NCBI GenBank assembly: GCA_963590165.1
Contig: CAVANO010000045.1
Coordinates: 1-64,000 of the forward strand
Reading direction: 5' to 3'
Source: UBA11524 sp963590165
GTDB taxonomy: Bacteria; Bacillota; Clostridia; Christensenellales; Aristaeellaceae
DNA: 64,000 nt
The notes under the pieces are model-generated. The model saw only the letters and a list, made by a program, of their open reading frames with translations, had not been told where the DNA came from and searched no databases. Made by a program: the position numbers and the translations under genes. How positions within the stretch are numbered: position 1 is the stretch's first letter; every line of letters begins with the position of its first letter. Of the stretch, positions 16,324 through 24,613 are shown in pieces.

Positions 16324-17166
16324 TTATTCCGCGTCTTCCACCGTGAAGGTCGGGATGACGCCGCCTTCGTAGGTGTTGATCATGTAGTCGTAGGCTTCCT
16401 TGGTCGTCAGCGCAGTGTGGAGGGCATTCACCCAATCGGAGTCAACATCCTCCGGACGGACAGCCACGATGTTGGCGTAGAGCGTTGCAAACTCGGAATC
16501 GGCGGCTTCAACAGCCAGCGCGTCCTTCGCAGGCTTCAGACCGGCGTCGATGGCGTAATTGCCGTTGATGACGGCGATGTCGTAGTCCTCAAGGGTGGAA
16601 GGCAGCAGTTCGGCGGCAACTTCGTCGAACACGTAGCCGTGAGGATTCATCTCATCGGTGATGTCGTACTTGGTCAGGGAAGAAGCAGCGGTCGTTCCTT
16701 CGGGCACGGTGATGAGACCGATGGCCTCAAGCAGCAGCAGCGCACGGGTCTCGTTGGAGGGGTCGTTCGGCAGACCAATGTGCGCGCCGTCCTGCAGCTC
16801 GCTCAGGTCGGTCAGCTTAGAGGAGTACACCGCAAACGGCTCGTAGTGCACCGTGAAGGCGGCGACAACCTGCTCATCCTCGGAGGCGGTGGCGTTGTAG
16901 GAATCAAGGTAGGGCTGATGCTGGAAGTAGTTCGCATCGTCGGTGCCGTCAGCCACAGCCGGATTCTCCAGCACATAGCCGTCGTACACGACAACTTCGA
17001 GCTTGTAACCCAACTCAGCGAGCTTCTCGGTCACAGGTTCCGATTCGAGGATTTCAGCATGGGGAGCAGCCGTTGCGCCGATGCGGATGACCTTCAATTC
17101 CTCGGCGGAAGCGGTCAGGGAGAGCGCGAACACGAGCGCCAGTGCAAGAGCAAGGAACTTCTTCAT
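16324..17166 (-). CDS. metQ: Methionine-binding protein MetQ (NlpA family)
   Basis: A 280-residue extracellular substrate-binding protein of the NlpA family. Signal peptide MKKFLALALALVFALSLTASA is followed by EELKVIRIGATAAPHAEILE, and later YFQHQPYLD, AIGLPNDPSN-like HIGLPNDPSNETRALLLLE and IVAVRPED, all typical of MetQ. The usual lipobox cysteine is missing: ASA/EE looks like a type I cleavage site, unusual for a Gram-positive binding protein. The ATG at 17166 follows AAAGGAG. Last gene of the metN-I-Q operon, separated from metI by a stem-loop. Confidence 0.92.
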   Translation of the reverse strand: MKKFLALALALVFALSLTASAEELKVIRIGATAAPHAEILESEPVTEKLAELGYKLEVVVYDGYVLENPAVADGTDDANYFQHQPYLDSYNATASEDEQVVAAFTVHYEPFAVYSSKLTDLSELQDGAHIGLPNDPSNETRALLLLEAIGLITVPEGTTAASSLTKYDITDEMNPHGYVFDEVAAELLPSTLEDYDIAVINGNYAIDAGLKPAKDALAVEAADSEFATLYANIVAVRPEDVDSDWVNALHTALTTKEAYDYMINTYEGGVIPTFTVEDAE

Positions 17167-17211
17167 AGAACAGACACTCCTTTCAAATTCGGGGCAATCT
17201 ATATTCAGGCA

Positions 17212-17253
17212 CTTTATGCGCGGGCAATGTGCGCACAATGCACATGCATAAAG
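17212..17253 (-). other. Stem-loop between metI and metQ
   Basis: CTTTATGC / GCATAAAG arms enclose a GC-rich loop with the inner dyad TGTGCGCACA. No T tract follows, so it is not a terminator. Such intercistronic hairpins often raise binding-protein mRNA over permease mRNA; that role is inferred. Confidence 0.6.
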
Positions 17254-17277
17254 CGGATGAACCGTGGAAATGGGGGA

Positions 17278-17949
17278 TTACTTCCGTCTGCGGTGGTCAA
17301 TGGCGTGGCTGACCCACGTGCCGGTTGCCTGGAAGAACTGCACCAGCAGCACCAGCACGATGCTCGCCGCGTACATTACGTCATATTGCCGCTTGTTGAG
17401 GCCGTATGTGATGGCAACCTTCCCCAGACCATCGCCGCCTGCTGTGCCCGCCATTGCGGTGTAGCCCAGCACGGTCGTGATGCAGATGGCAAAGCCGTTA
17501 ATCAGCGATGGCATCGCTTCGGGAATCAGCACTTTCATGACGATTTGGAATGTGCTGGAGCCCATGGACTGCGCCGCCTCGACAACACCGCTGTCTACCT
17601 CCAGAAGGCTGCCTTCGACCATGCGTGCCACATACGGGAATGCGCTGACCGTCAGCGGAATGATGACGGAAACCGTGCCTGTGCCGCGGCCAAGAATCGC
17701 ACGCGTCACCGGGAAGAGCATCACCATCAGGATGATGAACGGCACGGAACGCAGCAGATTGACGATGACGCCCAGCACGCGGTTGAACGTCGGTTTCGGC
17801 ATAATGCCGTCCTTGCGGGTGATGACGAGCAGCACGCCCAGCGGCAGACCAATCAGGTAGGCCAGCAGCGTTGCAGGGATCGTCATCAGCAGCGTATTGC
17901 CGGTTTCCTCCAGCAGCATGGAACCTAATTTCGCCCAGCTCATGCTCAT
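17278..17949 (-). CDS. metI: Methionine ABC transporter permease MetI
   Basis: A 223-residue membrane protein with five to six helices and the BPD_transp_1 fold. NTLLMTIPATLLAYLIGLPLG at the start and the EAA-type loop EAAQSMGSSTFQIVMKVLIP-like segment (about residues 125-145), plus GYTAMAGTAGGDGLG, identify MetI. It overlaps metN by 4 bases (ATGA). Works as a dimer with MetN and receives methionine from MetQ. Confidence 0.95.
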   Translation of the reverse strand: MSMSWAKLGSMLLEETGNTLLMTIPATLLAYLIGLPLGVLLVITRKDGIMPKPTFNRVLGVIVNLLRSVPFIILMVMLFPVTRAILGRGTGTVSVIIPLTVSAFPYVARMVEGSLLEVDSGVVEAAQSMGSSTFQIVMKVLIPEAMPSLINGFAICITTVLGYTAMAGTAGGDGLGKVAITYGLNKRQYDVMYAASIVLVLLVQFFQATGTWVSHAIDHRRRK

Positions 17950-19007
17950 GCGATCACCTCCTCTGCCGTCAGTCCGCGTTCTTTCAGATAGTCAATGATT
18001 TCCTTGCAGACAACAGGGTCATCCGGGCGATTGATGAGCATCTGCCCGTACTGTGCGCCGTTGAGGACATGCACGTCCGCACTGCGGATGCTCAGCGGTA
18101 CGCCGAGATGCAGAATCAGCTCCGCGACAATCGGCTCGGCAACGGTCTCGCCGTCGAACACGATGCGCAGCGCAGGTTTTTTCTCCACGCTGCTGGGCTG
18201 CTCGGGCGTGACGATGCCGAATAGTCGCTTGCCGGCTTCGCTCTTCGTGTGCGTGAACACCTCATCGACGCTGCCTTCCTCGGCAATCACGCCGCCGTCA
18301 AGAATCGCGACATGGGTGCAGATTTGGCGGATGACTGCCATTTCATGCGTGATGACGACGATGGTGATGCCCATCGTGCGGTTGATTTCCTGCAGCAGGT
18401 GCAGGATGGACTGCGTCGTCATGGGGTCGAGTGCGCTGGTTGCCTCGTCGCACAAAAGCACTTCCGGGTCGCTGGCGAGTGCACGGGCGATGGCAACACG
18501 CTGACGCTGACCGCCGGAGAGCTGTGCCGGATAAGCCTTTGCCTTGCTTTCCAGCCCGACGACGGCTAACAGCTCCTTCACGCGGGCGTTGATTTTCGCT
18601 CGCGGAACGCCGCTGCATTCCATCGGATAGGCAATGTTCTTGGCGACGGTCTGCTGCATGAGCAGGTTAAACTGCTGGAAAATCATGCTGACTTTCCGGC
18701 GCATCTGCCGGAGCTGCTTTTTATCCATGTCCGGCACGTTCTGACCGTCAATCAGAATCTTGCCTTCGGTAGGCGTATCCAGCCGGTTGATGCAGCGAAT
18801 CAGCGTGCTTTTGCCGGCGCCGGAGAGACCAATGATGCCGAAAATGTCGCCTTTGCGGATTTGCAGGCTGATATTGTCCAGCGCCACGACCTCGCCGCCG
18901 GTGACGGGATACACCTTCTTGACGTGCTGCAGCTCAATTTGCACAGGACGTTCCTGACACGTGGGACGTTCCTGCAATGCGGGCTGCTGAGGCTCTGATG
19001 TGCTCAT
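17946..19007 (-). CDS. metN: Methionine ABC transporter ATP-binding protein MetN
   Basis: A 353-residue ATPase. Walker A GLSGAGKST, signature LSGGQRQR, Walker B LLCDEATSALD, and a C-terminal NIL domain (about residues 275-353, with PLSIRSADVHVLNGAQYGQM), the site that gives methionine trans-inhibition in MetN. The first 20 residues (SEPQQPALQERPTCQERPV) are an unusual extension; a GTG near residue 21 is an alternative start. The gene follows the attenuator of the Met-rich leader. Confidence 0.95.
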   Translation of the reverse strand: MSTSEPQQPALQERPTCQERPVQIELQHVKKVYPVTGGEVVALDNISLQIRKGDIFGIIGLSGAGKSTLIRCINRLDTPTEGKILIDGQNVPDMDKKQLRQMRRKVSMIFQQFNLLMQQTVAKNIAYPMECSGVPRAKINARVKELLAVVGLESKAKAYPAQLSGGQRQRVAIARALASDPEVLLCDEATSALDPMTTQSILHLLQEINRTMGITIVVITHEMAVIRQICTHVAILDGGVIAEEGSVDEVFTHTKSEAGKRLFGIVTPEQPSSVEKKPALRIVFDGETVAEPIVAELILHLGVPLSIRSADVHVLNGAQYGQMLINRPDDPVVCKEIIDYLKERGLTAEEVIA

Positions 19008-19044
19008 GAATCATTGAACCGCCCTTCTGTTTTGTTATTCAGGC

Positions 19045-19160
19045 AAAAAAACAAGGGACGCCGCCATCTCTTCGATGCAGCCTCCCTCACAATCGCGGTA
19101 AGCCTTTGTCGGAAAACAAGCTTTGTTTTCCTACCTTTCCGTCAGACGGAACGGCGCATC
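19045..19160 (-). promoter_or_regulatory. Methionine attenuator RNA: antiterminator arm, spacer hairpin and terminator
   Basis: Minus strand order: GATGCGCC (19160-19153, inside the last leader codons), hairpin GGAAAACA / TGTTTTCC (19131-19111), then terminator AGGGAGGCTGCATC / GATGGCGGCGTCCCT (19087-19054, one mismatch and one bulge) ending in TTGTTTTTTT. GATGCGCC is complementary to GGCTGCATC of the terminator's 5' arm (8 bp with one bulged T). A ribosome stalled on upstream Met codons would leave GATGCGCC free to block the terminator; a ribosome reaching the stop would cover it. Confidence 0.75.
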
Positions 19161-19243
19161 GAATTCGCGGCACGACGAAACATGCTCATGCTGCACATGC
19201 ACATGGGCATCATCATGTTCATCATCGTAGCGGCGAACTTCAT
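19142..19243 (-). CDS. 33-residue Met/Cys-rich leader peptide of metNIQ
   Basis: ATG 19243 lies 9 bases after AAAGGAG, about 35 bases after a near-consensus promoter. The product starts MKFAATMMNMMMPMCMCSMS, continues with M-F-R-R and ends NSMRRSV. Eleven of 33 residues are Met and two are Cys, with MNMMMPMCMCSMSM the densest stretch (residues 8-21). Position, size and the following antiterminator and terminator match amino-acid-specific leader peptides such as HisL or TrpL, here reading methionine. A small metal-binding protein is the alternative. Confidence 0.85.
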   Translation of the reverse strand: MKFAATMMNMMMPMCMCSMSMFRRAANSMRRSV

Positions 19244-19276
19244 AGCGCGTGACTCCTTTCCTCTGCGGATAAAAGA

Positions 19277-19305
19277 ATCATACCATGTTACTATGAATTT
19301 GTCAA
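19277..19305 (-). promoter_or_regulatory. Strong promoter of the leader-metNIQ operon
   Basis: Minus strand TTGACA (19305-19300), 17 bases, TATGAT (19282-19277). Confidence 0.88.
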
Positions 19306-19372
19306 CCCTATTTGGACGGATTCATGTATTTTTCCTGTACTTGCGCAACCTGCCGAATTTACAGAAAAGCAC

Positions 19373-19401
19373 TTGCAATGGGGAACGAAAAAAGCTACAA
19401 T
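19373..19401 (+). promoter_or_regulatory. Promoter of the L,D-transpeptidase gene
   Basis: TTGCAA (19373-19378), 17 bases, TACAAT (19396-19401); the start codon is 54 bases on. Confidence 0.7.
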
Positions 19402-19455
19402 AAAAAAGTACATCAATATGGTACATCTACTATTCCGATGAATCGAGGTAGCCCA

Positions 19456-21225
19456 ATGCCTTTTTTGAAACGACTTTCCTTATTTTTGATTGCGCTGCTC
19501 TTGCTGCTTGCGCTGCCCCTTGCCTTCGCAGAGGAGACGGAGGATGCTGAGGCGGTTCCGGCTGACGATGTCATCTGGATCGATGAAACGCAGACCGCAA
19601 CGCGCATCATCACCATAGGCGACGAGGGCGATGATGTGACGGCCCTGCAGAATGCACTGACTTCGCTCTGCTATTATGACGGCGAAATATCCGGACGCTA
19701 CGGCGAAACAACGCGCACGGCGGTTGAAAGCTTCCAGAGCGATTTTTCGCTGCCTGTGACCGGCGATGCGGATCTTGATACGCAGAACGCCATCTATGCT
19801 GCGGAATACCGTCCGCTGCGTCTGGGCTGCGTCGGCTCGGATGTCCGCGAACTGCAGGTGCGCCTGATGGTGCTGGGCTATTACACCGGCAAAATTTCCG
19901 GCCGTTATCTGGCAGCAACGCAGGAAGCCATCCGCAATTTCCAGACGGCGAATGTGCTGCCCGTGACCGGAGAGGCGGATATCGAGACGCTGACGCTGCT
20001 CTACAGCAGCAGCGCAATCAGCAGTCACTCTTCCGAAGCGGCAACGCCGACGCCTTCGCCCACGCCGGGCTTCTATGTCAGCGATGAAACGACAACGCCG
20101 ACACCCGCGCCGACCATCGCCTTTACGAAGAAACTGCAGTACAACAAGTCCACCGGCGAACTGGTCAAGCAGGTGCAGACGCGCCTGACTGAACTGGGCT
20201 ACTATTCGGGCAACATTTCCGGCAACTTCCTCGGTCATACGCGCAATGCGGTCAAGGCATTCCAGCAGCAGAACGGCTTGGATGTGGACGGCATTGTCGG
20301 CGAAAACACGTGGAATGCACTGTTCAATGACCCGGATGTCCGCTCTGCCACCGATGAGGCAAAGGCGACACCGACACCGACGCCTGTGCCGTTTGCCATC
20401 ACGGTTGACGTGCAGAATCAGGTCACAACCGTCTACGGGCGCGATGAAAACGGTGAATACACGGTCGTTGTCCGGCAGATGCTCTGCTCCACCGGCACGA
20501 CGAAGAATCCGTCCGACATTGGCACGTTCGTCCTGAGCGGACGTACCGCGCGCTGGTGCAAATTCCCGCAATGGGGCAGCTATGCCCAGTACTGGACGAA
20601 AATCAATTCTTCGATTGCCTTCCATTCCGTGATCTATAATTCTGTTTCCACGACGGATTTGTCTGTCAAGTCCTACAAGCGCCTCGGCAAGCGTGCCTCG
20701 CATGGCTGCATCCGCCTGACCGTTGCCGATGCGAAGTGGATTTACAACAACTGCGGCGAGGGCACGGTCGTCACCATTCGCGATGACTTGCCGGCGGACC
20801 CTGAACTGCGCGACTCGCTCAAGCTGCCTGCCCTGAACTACAAAACCATGCTGCCTGAAACGACGCCGCAGCCGACTGCTGAGCCGGATTACCGCAGCGG
20901 TGCGATGCCGCCGCAGCCCTTCCGCACGCTCAAGACGAACAGCTCCGGCGAGGATGTCTACTGGCTGCAGCGCAAACTGACCGATTTGGGCTACTACTCC
21001 GGCAAGTGTTCCGGCACCTATCTCGGCGGCACAAAGGCGGCAGTGCAGGCATTCCAGAAGGCAAACGGAATCTCTGCTACTGGCACGGCGGATGTAAAGA
21101 CGCTGCAGGCCATCTATGCCGAGGAGCTTTCTGCAACCGATACGCCCGAACCGACCGTCACGGAGGACGGCCGCACACCTGCACCGGAGGAAATGGCGCT
21201 TCCGTCTGTCAGTCCGGCAGCATAA
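19456..21225 (+). CDS. Secreted L,D-transpeptidase with four peptidoglycan-binding repeats
   Basis: A 589-residue exported protein. Signal peptide (FLKRLSLFLIALLLLLALPLAFA) is followed by three PG_binding_1 repeats (about residues 55-115, 125-185, 225-285; each with GY/CYYxGxISGxY and a TRxAVxxFQ-type block). Proline/threonine linkers (TPTPSPTPG) join them to a YkuD domain with the catalytic SHGCIRL motif near residue 416, and a fourth PG repeat near 495-555. It should crosslink peptidoglycan or anchor to it. A three-plus-one arrangement flanking YkuD is uncommon. ATG 19456 follows GAGG. Confidence 0.92.
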   Translation: MPFLKRLSLFLIALLLLLALPLAFAEETEDAEAVPADDVIWIDETQTATRIITIGDEGDDVTALQNALTSLCYYDGEISGRYGETTRTAVESFQSDFSLPVTGDADLDTQNAIYAAEYRPLRLGCVGSDVRELQVRLMVLGYYTGKISGRYLAATQEAIRNFQTANVLPVTGEADIETLTLLYSSSAISSHSSEAATPTPSPTPGFYVSDETTTPTPAPTIAFTKKLQYNKSTGELVKQVQTRLTELGYYSGNISGNFLGHTRNAVKAFQQQNGLDVDGIVGENTWNALFNDPDVRSATDEAKATPTPTPVPFAITVDVQNQVTTVYGRDENGEYTVVVRQMLCSTGTTKNPSDIGTFVLSGRTARWCKFPQWGSYAQYWTKINSSIAFHSVIYNSVSTTDLSVKSYKRLGKRASHGCIRLTVADAKWIYNNCGEGTVVTIRDDLPADPELRDSLKLPALNYKTMLPETTPQPTAEPDYRSGAMPPQPFRTLKTNSSGEDVYWLQRKLTDLGYYSGKCSGTYLGGTKAAVQAFQKANGISATGTADVKTLQAIYAEELSATDTPEPTVTEDGRTPAPEEMALPSVSPAA

Positions 21226-21254
21226 GAACGACAATAGAAAAGGAAAAACGCACG

Positions 21255-22352
21255 ATGAAGAAAATTATGCTTGTCTTCGGGACGCGTCCTGAGGCAATTA
21301 AAATGTGCCCGCTCGTCAATGAACTGAAAAAACATCCGGAGGTGCGGACAATCGTCTGCGTGACCGGTCAGCACAGGCAGATGCTTGATCAGGTGCTGGC
21401 GGCGTTTTCTGTGACACCGGATTATGACCTGTCCATCATGAAGGAGCGGCAGACGCTGTTCGACGTGACGACGAGCATTTTGGAAAAGATTAAGGGTGTG
21501 CTGGAGGATGTGCATCCGGACTGCGTGCTTGTGCACGGCGACACCTCGACGACCTTTGTGACGGCGCTGGCATGTTTCTATCTGCAGATTCCTGTCGGAC
21601 ATGTTGAGGCAGGGCTGCGCACGTATGACATCTATTCGCCGTTCCCTGAGGAATTCAACCGGCAGGCGGTCAGCATCATCAGCCGCTATAATTTTGCGCC
21701 GACCGAGCAGGCAAAGCAGAATCTGCTCAGGGAGGGACGCAAGGCAGAGAGTATTTATGTGACCGGTAACACGGCGATTGATGCGCTCAAGACAACCGTA
21801 CGCGAGGATTACATGCATCCTGAACTGGACTGGGCTGCCGGCAGTCGCCTGATTATGATTACCGCGCACCGCCGCGAGAATCTGGGCGAGCCGATGCAGC
21901 ACATGTTCCGTGCAATTCGCCGCGTGCTGGACGAGCATCCCGATGTCAAGGCGATCTATCCGATTCACATGAATCCGACCGTGCGCGAAACTGCGAACGC
22001 GATTCTGGGCGATGATGACCGCATTCACATCATCGAGCCGCTGGATGTGTTGGATTTCCACAACTTCCTGAGCAGGTGTTACCTGATTCTGACGGACTCC
22101 GGCGGAATTCAGGAGGAAGCGCCAAGCCTCGGCAAGCCGGTGCTGGTCATGCGCGACACGACCGAACGCCCCGAGGGCATTGCTGCCGGTACTCTCAAGC
22201 TGGTCGGCACGTCCGAGGAGGTCATTTACCGCGAATTTACGCGTTTGCTGCAGAATCAGGCAGAATATGATGCCATGAGCCATGCGTCGAATCCGTACGG
22301 CGACGGGCATGCGTGCGAGAGAATCGCACAGGCTTTGCTGACTGCGGAATAA
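21255..22352 (+). CDS. wecB: UDP-N-acetylglucosamine 2-epimerase (non-hydrolysing)
   Basis: A 365-residue cytoplasmic enzyme interconverting UDP-GlcNAc and UDP-ManNAc, the precursor of teichoic acid linkage units and capsules. GTRPEAIKMCPLV at the N-terminus, HVEAGLRT, PFPEEFNR, and LTDSGGIQEEAPSLGKPVLV with RPEG are family hallmarks. The ATG at 21255 lies 29 bases after the L,D-transpeptidase stop, suggesting one wall-related operon. Confidence 0.95.
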   Translation: MKKIMLVFGTRPEAIKMCPLVNELKKHPEVRTIVCVTGQHRQMLDQVLAAFSVTPDYDLSIMKERQTLFDVTTSILEKIKGVLEDVHPDCVLVHGDTSTTFVTALACFYLQIPVGHVEAGLRTYDIYSPFPEEFNRQAVSIISRYNFAPTEQAKQNLLREGRKAESIYVTGNTAIDALKTTVREDYMHPELDWAAGSRLIMITAHRRENLGEPMQHMFRAIRRVLDEHPDVKAIYPIHMNPTVRETANAILGDDDRIHIIEPLDVLDFHNFLSRCYLILTDSGGIQEEAPSLGKPVLVMRDTTERPEGIAAGTLKLVGTSEEVIYREFTRLLQNQAEYDAMSHASNPYGDGHACERIAQALLTAE

Positions 22353-22382
22353 GCCGAAATCCCGCGAAGGAGGGGAATGTTG

Positions 22383-23096
22383 ATGCTTCGGATTGCCGTG
22401 GTGGAGGACAATGATCAGGATGCTGCAAACCTGATGCAGTGCCTGAAGCGGTTTCAGCAGGAGAAAGATACAGAGCTGTACATCAAACGGTATAACGACG
22501 GCATCAACCTGATTGCAGAAAAGCAGATTGACTATGACCTGATTTTTCTCGACATTGAAATGAACCACATGGACGGCTTAACCACCGCAAAGGCAATCAG
22601 GGAAACGGATGACAGCGTCTGCATCGTGTTCGTGACGAACCTGTCCAAGTATGCCATTCAGAGTTACGAGGTCAATGCGTTTGATTACGTCATCAAGCCT
22701 GTGCAATACAGCCTGTTCGCTAATAAGATGAAGCGTGCCATCGGTTATATCGAGCGCAGCCGGAAAAACAGCGTCTGGATTGGCGAACATGACGGCATGA
22801 TTCGCCTGCCTTCAACGGACATCATCTGCGTACAGAAGGATAAGAATTACCTGATTTACCATACGGGCGATGGCGATTACCGCGAGCGCGGCACGCTCAG
22901 CGATGCGGAAGGCAAACTGCCGGGCAAGTGCTTTGCGAAAATCAACAGCGGCTGTCTGGTGAATCTGCTGTACGTGACGGCGATCGGCAAGGACACGGTC
23001 AAGGCGGCAGATGCTGAACTGCCTGTGTCCAGACAGCAGAAAAAGGTCTTTCAGGATTTGCTGATTCACTATATTCGGGACGGTGCAAGCCTATGA
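22383..23096 (+). CDS. LytTR-family response regulator
   Basis: A 237-residue response regulator of the AgrA/LytR type. The receiver domain (1-120) has the acidic pair ED at residues 8-9, phospho-acceptor Asp in LIFLDIEM and the conserved Lys in VIKPV. The LytTR DNA-binding domain covers about 135-237. ATG 22383 is chosen because AAGGAGGGG (22367-22375) is too close to the ATG at 22377. It overlaps the kinase gene by 4 bases. LytTR proteins bind direct repeats about two helical turns apart; such repeats lie at 24492-24533. Confidence 0.92.
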   Translation: MLRIAVVEDNDQDAANLMQCLKRFQQEKDTELYIKRYNDGINLIAEKQIDYDLIFLDIEMNHMDGLTTAKAIRETDDSVCIVFVTNLSKYAIQSYEVNAFDYVIKPVQYSLFANKMKRAIGYIERSRKNSVWIGEHDGMIRLPSTDIICVQKDKNYLIYHTGDGDYRERGTLSDAEGKLPGKCFAKINSGCLVNLLYVTAIGKDTVKAADAELPVSRQQKKVFQDLLIHYIRDGASL

Positions 23097-24409
23097 ATTT
23101 TGGAGCTTCTTATGTTTATGCGATACGTTTTTCACTGCAGCTGCTTGTGTGCGAATTGTATTTCTTCTGGAATATGCCGCGCAAGCCGGGGACGCGTTGG
23201 CGTGCGCCGTTGGCACTCCTGCTCTATCTGGCATCAGGGACGGTTGCATACAGCCTGCTTTGCCTTATGCCGAATGATTCATCCAGTGTACACGGCATTT
23301 TCATTACTTTATCTTTTTTCTTGATTTTCATTGTGTCGATGATGATGAATGCCATCGTTTTCCGTACGGGTCGCTGGGGATATCTGTTTGCAGGTGTGGG
23401 CGGATATGCTGTACAGCACATCGTCTATTCCATCGCGACGATTGCAAAACTGTATGTATTCAGCCGCGTGAGTTTTACGGGATTCTGGGACTATCTTTTT
23501 TTTCATACAACGCCGTATGTGCTCGGCGGATGGATTGTCTATCACTGGCTGATTCGTCCGTCCGGCTGGAAGGGGGACACCTCAAAGGCAACGCCCAAGA
23601 AGATTGTGATTTCCGGCGTGATTCTCGTTTCCTGCCTCGTGCTGGGCACATACACAAATCAGTATTCGGTGGAAACGGCGCTCCTGTGCCGGATTTATGC
23701 GCTGATTGCTTGCATGCTGGGGCTGTACATTCAGTTCCTGTATACCGGTCAGGAGTGGTTGGAGCGCGAAAACGAGGAGATGGAGAAACTGCTGCATGCG
23801 GCACAGTCGCAGAACAAGTTGTCCTCGGATGCGGTGGAAATCATCAACATGAAATGCCATGACCTGAAGCATCAGCTCGTTCGGTTGGAAACGCGGCTGG
23901 ATGAGCAGGAGAATCGGGCAGTTGTCCAGGAAATCTCCGAAGCGGTCAACATCTATGACAGTCAGGTCAAGACAGGGTGCGATGCGCTCGACATTGTCCT
24001 GATGCAGAAGAACCTGCTCTGCGACGGTCACGGCATTCCGTTTGAGTACGCCGGTAACGCGGAGAAACTGAACTTCATGACCTCGATGGACATCGCGGCG
24101 CTTGTCGGCAATGCACTGGACAACGCCATTGAAAGCGAGATGCAGGAGGAAGAAGGAAAGCGCTTTGTCAATATGTCGGTAAAGACGCAGGGCAACATCC
24201 TTCTGATTCATATCGATAATCCCTGTTCGAACATGCCGGTCATAAAGGACGGTCTGCCGGAAACGACGAAGGAGGACAAGCATTATCACGGCTTCGGCGT
24301 AAAGAGCATCCGGTACATTACGGAAAAATACGGCGGCGACATGAGCGTCACGATGGAGGATGGCGTGTTTAGCCTCGATCTGATTTTCTCGCTGCCGCAG
24401 GCGGCATAA
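23093..24409 (+). CDS. GHKL sensor histidine kinase (AgrC/VirS-like)
   Basis: A 438-residue membrane kinase. About six membrane helices fill residues 1-205, followed by a coiled linker, the phospho-acceptor region KCHDLKHQL, the N box VGNALDNAIE and a terminal G box HGFGVKSIR, the arrangement of AgrC-type (HPK10) kinases. It probably senses a peptide or membrane-soluble cue and phosphorylates the LytTR regulator it overlaps. No AgrB/AgrD-like genes are next to it. Confidence 0.92.
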   Translation: MNFGASYVYAIRFSLQLLVCELYFFWNMPRKPGTRWRAPLALLLYLASGTVAYSLLCLMPNDSSSVHGIFITLSFFLIFIVSMMMNAIVFRTGRWGYLFAGVGGYAVQHIVYSIATIAKLYVFSRVSFTGFWDYLFFHTTPYVLGGWIVYHWLIRPSGWKGDTSKATPKKIVISGVILVSCLVLGTYTNQYSVETALLCRIYALIACMLGLYIQFLYTGQEWLERENEEMEKLLHAAQSQNKLSSDAVEIINMKCHDLKHQLVRLETRLDEQENRAVVQEISEAVNIYDSQVKTGCDALDIVLMQKNLLCDGHGIPFEYAGNAEKLNFMTSMDIAALVGNALDNAIESEMQEEEGKRFVNMSVKTQGNILLIHIDNPCSNMPVIKDGLPETTKEDKHYHGFGVKSIRYITEKYGGDMSVTMEDGVFSLDLIFSLPQAA

Positions 24410-24439
24410 TATGACGCATCTGACGAATCTTCAGCCATG

Positions 24440-24486
24440 AAGGACATCCTAAACGGGCTTCTGCCTGCCGGGATGTCCTTTTTTGA
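24440..24486 (+). terminator. Terminator after the two-component pair
   Basis: AAGGACATCC / GGATGTCCTT followed by TTTT, with a long inner loop containing GCxxGC pairs. Confidence 0.85.
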
Positions 24487-24491
24487 TGCTT

Positions 24492-24533
24492 GTTTTACCA
24501 AAAAACGCGCAGGTTTTACCTAAAATCCCGCAG
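24492..24533 (+). promoter_or_regulatory. 21-bp tandem direct repeats, candidate LytTR binding site
   Basis: Two adjacent units, 24492-24512 and 24513-24533, share 18 of 21 bases (common core GTTTTACC-N-AAAA and CGCAG). The 21-bp period places both cores on the same DNA face. The second unit occupies the -35 position of the promoter whose -10 is at 24550, which has no -35 consensus, as expected for an activated promoter. Assignment to the LytTR regulator 1.4 kb upstream is inference. Confidence 0.7.
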
Positions 24534-24549
24534 GCGGAGAATTTGTTGC

Positions 24550-24588
24550 TATAATTCCGCATGTCATGGACGGTATGAATCATACCGT
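24550..24588 (+). promoter_or_regulatory. GH3 operon -10 box and downstream inverted repeat
   Basis: TATAAT at 24550-24555. About 15 bases later the perfect inverted repeat ACGGTATG-AAT-CATACCGT (24570-24588) would lie near the 5' end of the transcript, either as an operator or as a protective hairpin. Confidence 0.65.
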
Positions 24589-24613
24589 CACAAACAAATA
24601 AGGAGGGGTTTTC

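Noticed and set aside
16057..17928. 623-codon plus-strand frame across the leader, metQ and metI
   Set aside because: It crosses several minus-strand genes and a terminator and has no recognisable domain.
18960..19305. SAM riboswitch or T-box before metN
   Set aside because: I find no S-box core or T-box TGGN sequence with a specifier loop; the leader ORF explains the region better.
19480..21234. 584-codon frame antisense to the L,D-transpeptidase
   Set aside because: Arg-rich shadow of a gene with clear repeats and a YkuD motif.
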